Shown in pieces: positions 1 to 6,700 of a stretch of 30,638 nt of DNA. Where the stretch lies: positions 1 through 30,638 of the forward strand of contig DATDOY010000289.1 of NCBI GenBank assembly GCA_035293045.1, read 5' to 3'. Position numbers and translations under genes: made by a program. This stretch comes from DATDOY01 sp035293045 (GTDB lineage: Bacteria > Actinomycetota > Acidimicrobiia > IMCC26256 > JACPCJ01). Below the pieces are notes generated by a model. That model made no database searches. It was not told the origin of the DNA and was given only the letters and a program-made list of their open reading frames with translations. The first letter of the stretch is position 1, and each line of letters starts with the position of its first letter.

Positions 1-723
1 CAGCTCGCGGTCATGGCTCACATAGAGAATCGTCTTGCGGCACGCGTTGAGTCGCTCCTCGAGCCACCGCTTGCCGGAGACGTCGAGGAAGTTATCGGGC
101 TCGTCGAGAAGGAGGACTTCGGCGTCGGAACGCAGGAGGAACTCGAGGGCCAGCCGTTTCTGCTCGCCACCAGAGAAGGTCGTCAACGGCCGCGACACGG
201 CGTCTTCGAACGAAAGCCCGACCGCCTCGGTGCAGCACGCATCCCACGTCAGCTCGGCGTCGTACCCCCCGGCGTCGCCCCACGTGACATGGGCGTTGGC
301 CAGACGCAGGCCGGCCTTGGCGATGAAGCTCGGCTTGCCGCCCTTGTTGGCGTCCACGAGGGCGACCTCGGCGGTAGCGAGCACCTCCGCGGCGCGCTGT
401 ACGGGTGGTGGGGAGAGCGCGAGAAAGAGATCGCGCACGGTTCCGTTCGGGACAATCGTCGTGACCATCTGGGGCATGTAGATCACGTCGCCGTCCACCC
501 GGATCGTGCCTTCGTGGCGCATCCCGGGATCGGATTCCGCCATGAGTCGCAGGAGCGTCGACTTGCCCACGCCGTTTTCGCCAACGAGCGCGACGTGCTG
601 GGCGTTCCCGACGTGGAAGCTGACGTCCGAAAACAGCAGCCCTCCCCCGGGACGCTCGTAGCTCACGCGCGAGACATCGATGGCACCCACGCCGGCGAGG
701 CTACGCGGGGCCGGCTCCTGCAT
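1..723 (-). CDS. ABC-F family ATPase (3' end outside window)
   Basis: First ATP-binding cassette of an ABC-F protein. These are soluble ATPases with two cassettes and no membrane domain, which usually act on the ribosome or in antibiotic resistance. Reading from the ATG at 723 gives 241 codons before the window edge. Walker A (GENGVGKST) is near residues 48-56, the signature FSGGEQKRLALEF lies about 120 residues later, and it is followed by Walker B (VLLLDEP) with DNFLD and a switch-type VSHDREL. The signature with E-Q-K-R and the LDEPDNFLD form are typical of ABC-F. The second cassette and linker lie beyond position 1, so the subfamily cannot be set. The start is not certain: a GTG eleven codons downstream also fits, and the Shine-Dalgarno at the ATG is weak. 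It follows the small gene at 754-1041 by 30 nt on the same strand. Confidence 0.9.
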   Translation of the reverse strand, partial: MQEPAPRSLAGVGAIDVSRVSYERPGGGLLFSDVSFHVGNAQHVALVGENGVGKSTLLRLMAESDPGMRHEGTIRVDGDVIYMPQMVTTIVPNGTVRDLFLALSPPPVQRAAEVLATAEVALVDANKGGKPSFIAKAGLRLANAHVTWGDAGGYDAELTWDACCTEAVGLSFEDAVSRPLTTFSGGEQKRLALEFLLRSDAEVLLLDEPDNFLDVSGKRWLEERLNACRKTILYVSHDREL

Positions 724-753
724 TCGCTCCCATTCCGCGGCGGTGATGCGCGT

Positions 754-1041
754 TCAGCCATCGGCCGGCTTGGCGACGCTCAGCCCCCGGACCCAGTCGC
801 CATCGAAGCCGAAGCGCCGCACGAGGTCGTGGTCGCGCATCGACCCGCCGAGGAGGGCACCGGCCTCGACGACGAGGCCCGGAGCGCGCCCGAATCGGAT
901 CTTGATGAGCAGGTCGGGTTGGCACAACGCCGTCGTCTTCAATACAGCGACACAGGCTTGGCAGTCGCAGAAGGATGCGCCGTATTCCAGCGGGCGATCG
1001 GGATCGTCGTGCGCGACCCAGCGCTCGAGCGTGGTGCCCAT
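754..1041 (-). CDS. Small hypothetical protein with a C-x-C-x2-C motif
   Basis: A 95-residue soluble protein that I do not recognise. It contains FCDCQACVAV near residues 24-33, so three closely spaced cysteines, and a fourth in TALCQPD near residue 40. This could bind a metal, but that is inference. There is no signal peptide or membrane segment. It is supported as a gene by a good Shine-Dalgarno (GAGGAG, six nt before the ATG) and by its place just upstream of the ABC-F gene on the same strand, which suggests co-transcription. The Shine-Dalgarno itself sits in one arm of a 10-bp inverted repeat in the leader (separate entry), so expression may be controlled at translation. It is divergent from the thermonuclease gene. 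Confidence 0.65.
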   Translation of the reverse strand: MGTTLERWVAHDDPDRPLEYGASFCDCQACVAVLKTTALCQPDLLIKIRFGRAPGLVVEAGALLGGSMRDHDLVRRFGFDGDWVRGLSVAKPADG

Positions 1042-1046
1042 GCGCG

Positions 1047-1090
1047 GCTCCTCTCGGACGTTTCCTCACGGACGTTGAATCGAGAGGAGC
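1047..1090 (-). promoter_or_regulatory. Leader hairpin that pairs the Shine-Dalgarno of the 754-1041 gene
   Basis: Positions 1047-1056 and 1081-1090 form a perfect 10-bp inverted repeat (GCTCCTCTCG / CGAGAGGAGC) with a 24-nt loop. In the minus-strand transcript the 3' arm is exactly the ribosome-binding site of the small Cys gene. The loop holds a direct repeat CGGACGTT at 1055-1062 and 1069-1076. Pairing is seen in the sequence; a regulatory role is inferred. Confidence 0.45.
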
Positions 1091-1135
1091 GCCTACGGCC
1101 ACGCTCCGAGCCACCACTGACGCTACCGGGAGGGT

Positions 1136-1735
1136 GTGACGGTGAGGCCCGAACCATCGGACCCAACCGATAGCTTGCGCCCGATGGGGACAAGGGGGCG
1201 ACGACTCGCGTGCGCCGGTGTCGCCCTGGCGCTCATCGGGGCCGTCGGCGCCTGCGACACGGGTTCGGGCGAACGCGCGACATCGGAAGACGTCGGCGCG
1301 GGTGGCGACGCGACAGCGATCCCGGCCGGCGACGACCGCACCGTCGCCCGCGTCGTCGACGGCGACACGATCGTCCTCGACGACGACGTGCGCGTGCGCC
1401 TCATCGGCATCGATACCCCCGAAACCAAGGACCCCCGCCGACCCGTGGAGTGTTTCGGGCAGGAGGCCTCAGCCCACATGATCAAGCTGCTCCCCGCCGG
1501 CACCCGTGTGCGCGTGGTCTACGACGTCGAGCGGACCGACCGGTACGGCCGCACGCTGGCGTATCTCTACCGGGCCTCGGACGGACTCTTTGTCAACGCG
1601 GCCATGGTGAGGGACGGCTTCGCGTCGGCGTACACGGTGCCACCCAACGTGGCCCACGCCGACGAGTTCGTCGCGCTCAACCGCGAGGCGCGAGAAACGG
1701 GGCGCGGGCTCTGGAGTGCGTGCGACGCCGCGTGA
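1136..1735 (+). CDS. Thermonuclease (SNase-like), secreted or lipoprotein
   Basis: A Staphylococcal-nuclease-fold enzyme, a Ca2+-dependent phosphodiesterase of DNA and RNA expected to act outside the membrane. Using the GTG at 1136 the product has 199 residues. Positively charged residues precede a hydrophobic stretch ending in AVGAC with Cys40, a lipobox, followed by a flexible linker. The nuclease domain runs from about residue 68 to the end. By comparison with the staphylococcal enzyme, Asp77 (VVDGDT) and Asp93 fit the metal ligands, and Arg88, Glu96 (RLIGIDTPE) and Arg139 (DRYGRTLAY) fit the catalytic trio, so it should be active. The start is unsure. GTG at 1142 is better spaced from GGGAGGG (1128-1134), and ATG at 1184 gives a more typical signal peptide of about 24 residues. 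It is divergent from the Cys gene. Confidence 0.9.
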   Translation: MTVRPEPSDPTDSLRPMGTRGRRLACAGVALALIGAVGACDTGSGERATSEDVGAGGDATAIPAGDDRTVARVVDGDTIVLDDDVRVRLIGIDTPETKDPRRPVECFGQEASAHMIKLLPAGTRVRVVYDVERTDRYGRTLAYLYRASDGLFVNAAMVRDGFASAYTVPPNVAHADEFVALNREARETGRGLWSACDAA

Positions 1736-2050
1736 GCCGGGGCCCGCTCGCGCCAGGCGGACGATGAGCCCATCGACGCTGCCCGGGACGGTCGAACACA
1801 GCTCCATGGCACTGACCATCCACGTCATAAAGGCGAGCGTTTGGTTTCTTGAACCCCTCATGCATCTCGGTTGGAAGTTCGGCGACATCGATCTTGGCTT
1901 CCGCTCGAAGAATCCCCAGGCCCGCCGACTCGCTGTCTTCGCTGTCGCACCTACCCCTTACGATCAAGGTGCCTTCGGGAACCGGGCATCGAACGTTCCC
2001 CAGACTCCAACCTGCCCCGTCAATTGCGGGGCGTACCGTGAAGGGGAATC
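1736..2050. other. Intergenic region, 315 bases, lower GC
   Basis: No convincing gene on either strand and no tRNA cloverleaf that I can see. It is visibly less GC-rich than its flanks, as expected for a promoter region of the plus-strand gene that follows. Its last 40 bases hold a GCCCCG/CGGGGC hairpin and an AAGGGG ribosome-binding site. Confidence 0.5.
2014..2032 (+). promoter_or_regulatory. Short GC hairpin in the leader of the 2051 gene
   Basis: GCCCCG (2014-2019) and CGGGGC (2027-2032) can pair around a 7-nt loop. The stem ends nine bases before the AAGGGG Shine-Dalgarno at 2041-2046. No T-run follows, so an intrinsic terminator is unlikely. It could be a leader structure or chance. 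Confidence 0.3.
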
Positions 2051-2539
2051 ATGGTTTCGAAAGCTGACGATCTCCGACTCCGTGAGCTGCTCATCGAGTA
2101 CCTCGGGGACGAGGCCACCAATGCACTCCTGGAGCGACTGCCGTTGACTCCCGTCGCCAACTTCGCCACCAAGGACGACATCGCTGCCCTCCGCGGAGAG
2201 ATGCTGGACGAATTCGGCAAGCTGCGCACCGAGTTCGGCACCCTCGCGGGGACAGTCGCGCAGCTAGAAGGCCGGTTCGAAGGCCGATTCGGCGAGCTCG
2301 AAGGCCGGTTCGAAGGCCGGTTCGGTCGGGTCGAGGGCGCGCTCGGCGAGCTCGAGGGCAAGTTCGGACAGCTCGAGGGCAAGTTCGGACAGCTCCAAGG
2401 AGCGTTCGGTGAGTTGCGCGCCGAGGTCTCTGACTTGCGGGTCGACATCTCCGACCGCCTGCGGGTTCATACGTGGGCGGTCACGGGTCTGTTCGCATCA
2501 GGACTAGGTATCGCCATCGCCGTTTCGGGTCTGGGCTGA
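2051..2539 (+). CDS. Coiled-coil protein with C-terminal membrane anchor
   Basis: A 162-residue protein of unknown function. Residues 1-60 are helical and charged. Residues 70-125 consist of near-perfect seven-residue repeats of the forms LEGRFEG, LEGKFGQ and LQGAFGE, expected to make a long parallel coiled coil. A single hydrophobic segment (about 141-162) ends the chain, so the protein is probably a tail-anchored or C-terminally membrane-bound coiled coil. The layout recalls DUF1640/CCDC90-like proteins, but I claim similarity of architecture only. The start is well supported: AAGGGG lies four bases before the ATG. The repeats are partly identical at the DNA level (2349-2390), so copy number may vary between strains. 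The ERCC4-domain gene follows after 52 nt on the same strand. Confidence 0.8.
   Translation: MVSKADDLRLRELLIEYLGDEATNALLERLPLTPVANFATKDDIAALRGEMLDEFGKLRTEFGTLAGTVAQLEGRFEGRFGELEGRFEGRFGRVEGALGELEGKFGQLEGKFGQLQGAFGELRAEVSDLRVDISDRLRVHTWAVTGLFASGLGIAIAVSGLG
2349..2390 (+). repeat. Two perfect tandem copies of a 21-bp unit
   Basis: Positions 2349-2369 and 2370-2390 are identical and encode two copies of the heptad L-E-G-K-F-G-Q. Degenerate copies (GGCCGGTTCGAA type) lie upstream from about 2265. The 21-bp period keeps the frame, so slippage would add or remove whole heptads of the coiled coil. Confidence 0.85.
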
Positions 2540-2591
2540 CAACACACGCGCCGGGCGGAACTCGCGCCGAGTACGCCACGGCCGCGTCAAG

Positions 2592-3431
2592 ATGACGGCC
2601 ATGGATGCATTCCTGGTGGCCCGCAATCCTGACGAGGCCTCGCAGCTTCCCTTTCTCATCCGGCTGCCTCTCGGCCGCGAAGTTCTCGTGTTGAAAGCCC
2701 GTGAAACCTGGCCGCGCCTAACCCGCGTCTACTGCCACCGCGCCGCGGAGTGGCCCAACGATCCCGAGATCATCGAGGAGGTGCCAATTCGATCATGCGT
2801 GCGGCGCGGCCGCGCCATCGACCTCGTGCTCGCACGCGCGCGGGAGAGTCGGTCTCAGCTCGTGTTCACGACTCTCAAGGGCGGGCGCGAGGCCATCTTC
2901 TGGCAAACGGCCAAGACCGTAAAAAAGGCACGGCCCGGTATCCGCGTGCCCGGGAGGCGCGCGTCGGGACTCGCCCCCTTCACGCTGCTCGTCGACACAC
3001 GTGAGCGCTATCCCTACCGCTTCGTCAAGCAGCAGGCGACCACCGAGCGATCAGCCCTTCCGGCGGGTGATTACGGCGTTGCCATCGACGGCTGGATCGT
3101 GGCTTCGGTCGAGCGCAAGACCCTCGAGCAACTCGCGCACGACCTCGTCGACGGATCGATGCCGTTCCAGCTCGCGGAGCTCGCTGCCCTCCCGCGGGCA
3201 GCCGTGGTCGTGGAGGAACGGTATTCGTCGGTGTTCAAGCTCGAGCACGTCAAGCCGGGGTGGGTCGCCGACCTCATCGCTTCGCTCCAGGCCCGCTACC
3301 CAAACGTCCCGATCGTGTTTTGCGAGACCCGACCGCTGGCCGAGGAATGGACCTACCGCTTCCTCGGGGCCGCGCTCGCCCACGCGCGAGAAGAACCCAC
3401 CGCGCCCGGCGCGCCTGCGGAGCGGTGGTAG
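2592..3431 (+). CDS. ERCC4 (XPF-type) nuclease-domain protein
   Basis: A 279-residue protein with a C-terminal ERCC4 nuclease fold, the domain of XPF/Mus81 structure-specific endonucleases. The domain starts near residue 130 with LLVDTRERYPY, continues with PAGDYGV (Gly159-Asp160) and then VERKTLEQL at 173-181, and runs to about residue 262. This matches the family pattern GDxnERKxxxD, except that Gln180 stands where the final Asp is expected; the nearest Asp is 184. No helix-hairpin-helix pair is seen after the nuclease domain, unlike XPF. Residues 1-125 form an N-terminal part I do not recognise. Likely role is DNA repair or recombination; whether it cuts is open because of Gln180. ATG at 2592 and ATG at 2601 are both possible starts, neither with a strong ribosome-binding site. 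It converges on the lhr operon. Confidence 0.85.
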   Translation: MTAMDAFLVARNPDEASQLPFLIRLPLGREVLVLKARETWPRLTRVYCHRAAEWPNDPEIIEEVPIRSCVRRGRAIDLVLARARESRSQLVFTTLKGGREAIFWQTAKTVKKARPGIRVPGRRASGLAPFTLLVDTRERYPYRFVKQQATTERSALPAGDYGVAIDGWIVASVERKTLEQLAHDLVDGSMPFQLAELAALPRAAVVVEERYSSVFKLEHVKPGWVADLIASLQARYPNVPIVFCETRPLAEEWTYRFLGAALAHAREEPTAPGAPAERW

Positions 3432-3525
3432 CGGCCGAGGAAACCCCGATTCGCACGGCTACGCCGAGGACGACGGCGGGGGCGGGGCCTGCGCCGGAGC
3501 CGCGCCCTCGAACCCTGTTCTCGGC

Positions 3526-3786
3526 CTACACCTCGGCGTCGATCTCGTCCGATGGGTCAGCGGCGTCCTCGACGCGCCACTTGAGCTGGAACTCCACCTC
3601 TTCCTCGTCGTCACCCCGCTCGTGCTCGACGCTGACCTGCGCGTGAGAGGGGACGTGGAACCGCTCGCCGGCGATCTGGATTCGGAAGGGCTTGCCCGAC
3701 TCGAGCGCGTCAGCGAGGCGACGAAGCTTGGCCGCGAAGTCGGCGATCGAGTAATTCCGCTCTACATCGCGTGTGCCGTCTGCCAC
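3526..3786 (-). CDS. Amphi-Trp domain protein
   Basis: An 86-residue acidic protein that fits the amphi-Trp family, a small domain named for amphipathic strands and a conserved tryptophan. Seen here: an N-terminal helix (SIADFAAKLRRLADALESG), strands FRIQIAGERFHVP and AQVSVEHERG, and the terminal EVEFQLKWRVE with Trp70. The family function is not established. The reading frame is open further upstream, but the GTG at 3786 is preferred because GGAGG lies eight bases before it and because the extension would be low-complexity antisense of lhr. The gene overlaps the end of lhr by 25 nt, with its ribosome-binding site inside lhr, so the two are probably translationally coupled. It is the distal gene of that operon and converges on the ERCC4 gene. 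Confidence 0.8.
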   Translation of the reverse strand: MADGTRDVERNYSIADFAAKLRRLADALESGKPFRIQIAGERFHVPSHAQVSVEHERGDDEEEVEFQLKWRVEDAADPSDEIDAEV

Positions 3787-6700
3787 TGAGATACCTCCGC
3801 TTGGGATGGGCGCTTCACGCCTTGGAGCGCATACTGCTCGCCCGTGACACCAGTGACGAAGTGGCCCCCGAGGATGAGCCCCCGCGCCTCGAGCCGGCGC
3901 AGCGCCCATAGAATCTCGCGCCACGGCAGGGCGAGCTTCTCGCGCGTGTAGACGTCGCGAAACACGATCCCCCACCGGTGGAGGAGCTGCCAGGCCACCT
4001 TCTCGGCGAGCTCGGTGACGTCGTCAACTGGCAACGGCGACGGGAAGAGTGTCCATCGCCCCTCGACCCCGTGCCGCCAGGTGCCGCGACGACCCCTCGA
4101 TCCGGGATGGGCGCGCTGGCGGCGGGCGAACTTGGTGCGGGCGTTGAACAGGGCCCGCACCGCGTTGAAGCCGTCAGCGGTGATGAGTCCCCGGGCGACG
4201 CCGTCCCACAGACCCTCTTCGACCTCGGTGGGGAGCCGGGTCGTCATCTGCTGCAGCTCGGTGTGGAAGAGCGCGCCGCGCTGGCGGAGGGCGTCGAGGA
4301 TCTCGCGGCCCGATCCGGCGGTGGGCTCGGCGGGGATGACGGCGCCCCGGTGCGCCTGGAGCAACCACGGCAGGTCGTCGCGCACCATGAAGGTGATGGG
4401 CGTGCGGCGCGACGGGGTCTTGCCCGATCGCCGGGGCTCGCCCGGCTCGGGGTCTTCACCCTCGTTGCGAGGGGGCGCGGGATCCACCACCGAGAGGCGT
4501 CCCCACACGACCTCACCCGACATGCACAGGTCGTCGAGCCACTCGGGCTTGTAGGCCTCCACGCGCTCGGCGAAGACCTTCTCCCACTCTCCTGCCGGCC
4601 ACTCGAACCCCTGGAGCTGCTCGATCACCTCGGCGACACCCGCGCGGCCATTGCGCTTGGTGCCGGCGGCGGCGTGCCAGTGCCGCTCGATGAAGACGAA
4701 CCACTCCTCTTTGGTCATGGCGGTGACGCTGGCCCGGCGGACGTTGCGGGTATAGGCGTGGATGCGGGCGAGGAGACGCTTCGCGCACCACTGCTCGCCA
4801 TCGTCCTCGGAAATGGCGTGGTCGAAGCGGCCGACGACGGCGAACCCCTCACCCTGGAGGGCGGCAAGGGCGATCTTGACAGTGGAGGTCTTCAACGCCG
4901 TGGCCTCGGTGATGGCGGCGACGGTCATGGGACCGCTCACGTCGAGGAGCCCGCGCACGGCGACGATGGGCCCGCGATCGGCAAGGTCGACGCCGTCTGG
5001 GGATGGCCAGGGGTTGTCCGGCGTAAAGCTGGCGTGGGGGAACATCGCCTCCACATAGGGACGCCGCTCCGTCGCGCACCACAGGCCGTCCTCATGTGTG
5101 CGTGTCTGCCCCCCCTCTGGCCGGGCAGACACGCACACATGAGCGGCACGACCAGCCAGAGTGAGCGGCGCGAAATGTTCAGCCAGCATTTCGTCGGGGC
5201 GCATCACGATGCGCGACAACAACAGGTCGTGTAGCTCGTCGGGATCGCGCGGCGCGGCCGCGGCCTCCTCGCGCACGCGGGCGATGGCGTCGGGGTCGAG
5301 CCGGCCGAGCTCGCGGGCTTCGACCGGAAGGCCACGGGGGAGCGGTACGGCGCGGGACCGCCGCTCACCGATCTCGTTGTCGTCGTCGAGGTAGGTGAAG
5401 GGCGCCCCGTTCAGGATCTCGTGGGTGAGCGGGCTCGCCTTCACCGTCTCGATGAAGTGGACGCCGATCGTCCCCTCCTCGAATCGGCGGGTGAGCGCGA
5501 CGAGGCCGTCGATGTCCATCGCCTCGTGAAGGCAGTCGCGCATGGTTTCGCGCACCAGCACGTGGTCGGGGATTTCGATCGGCCCGGCCGGCGCGTTGTC
5601 TTGGCACGCGGCGAGAGCGGGGAAGCACGACACCATGAGGTCGGCCGCCTCCATCCGCTGGATGTTGAACGGGTTGATGCGACCCCCCTTGCGCCGCAGC
5701 ACGGCGAGGCTGCGGTTGAGGTTCCAGCGCCATCGCGCCTGGAACATCGGGCTCTGGAGGACGGCCTGGGTGACGGCGGCCTGCGCTGTGCCGGGCTTGA
5801 GGAAGGAGGGCACGTCTTCGAGGGGGAACGAGTGTTGGGGCCCGAGCGAGATGAGGACGGCGTCGTCGGAGGCGGCGGCCTGGAGCTCGAAGTCGAACGT
5901 GACGCAGAACTTCTTGCGCAGCCCCATGCCGAGCGCCCGGTTGAGGCGGGCGCCGAAGGGGGCGTGCACCACGAGCTGCTGGCCCCCGGCCTCGTCGAAG
6001 AACCGCTCGATGACGACGTTGTCCATGGTGGGTATGACGCCGCCGAGGGCGGTGCGGGCGGCGGCGAGGTAGTCGACGATGAGGGCGACGGCGACCTCGC
6101 CGTGCTCGGAGTCGCGCAGGCCGCACGCGTCGAGGACGGCGGCTATGGCGTCGGCGCGGCCACCCGCGTCGAGGGCATCGGCGACCAGCATGCGAAGAGC
6201 CGACACCTCCTCGGAGAGCTCGAGCGTCCGACCGGGCGCCTCGCCGAGCCAGAAGGGGACCGTCGGATGCATCCCCGTCGCGTCGCGCACGCGCATGACG
6301 CCGTTGGTGACCTGCACGATCTGCCATGGGTGTGAACCGAGGAGAAAGACGTCACCCTGCATCGACTCGATGGCGAAGTCTTCGTTGACGGTGCCGACGA
6401 AGAGATCGCCCGGCTCCATGAGCACTCGGTAGTCACCCGACTCGGGGATGGCGCCGCCGCTGGTCAGGGCGGCAAGGCGCGCCCCGCGACGGGCCTTGAG
6501 GTTCCCATGCACCTCGTCGCGGTGGAGATACGCCATGCGCCGGCCGCGACCCGTCTCGATGCCCTCGCTCACGAGGGTCAGGACCTCGTCGAACTCTTCG
6601 TCGGTGAGGGTGGCGTAGGGCGCGGCGCGGCACACGAGATCGAGGAGGTCGCACTCGGCCATGCCGTCGTCGCCGCGCGCCGCCACCTCGGCGACGATCT

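Noticed and set aside
13..1173. 386-codon plus-strand frame over the ABC-F and Cys genes
   Set aside because: The opposite strand has all ABC motifs; this frame has none.
1801..2010. Possible tRNA or small RNA in the lower-GC gap
   Set aside because: I could not find an acceptor stem, T-loop consensus or terminator that fit together.
3978..5234. Long plus-strand open frame opposite lhr (also 5421-6335 and 7032-8144)
   Set aside because: They are antisense to a clearly conserved helicase, with low-complexity Arg/Gly/Leu/Ala composition and no motif; expected from high GC third positions.
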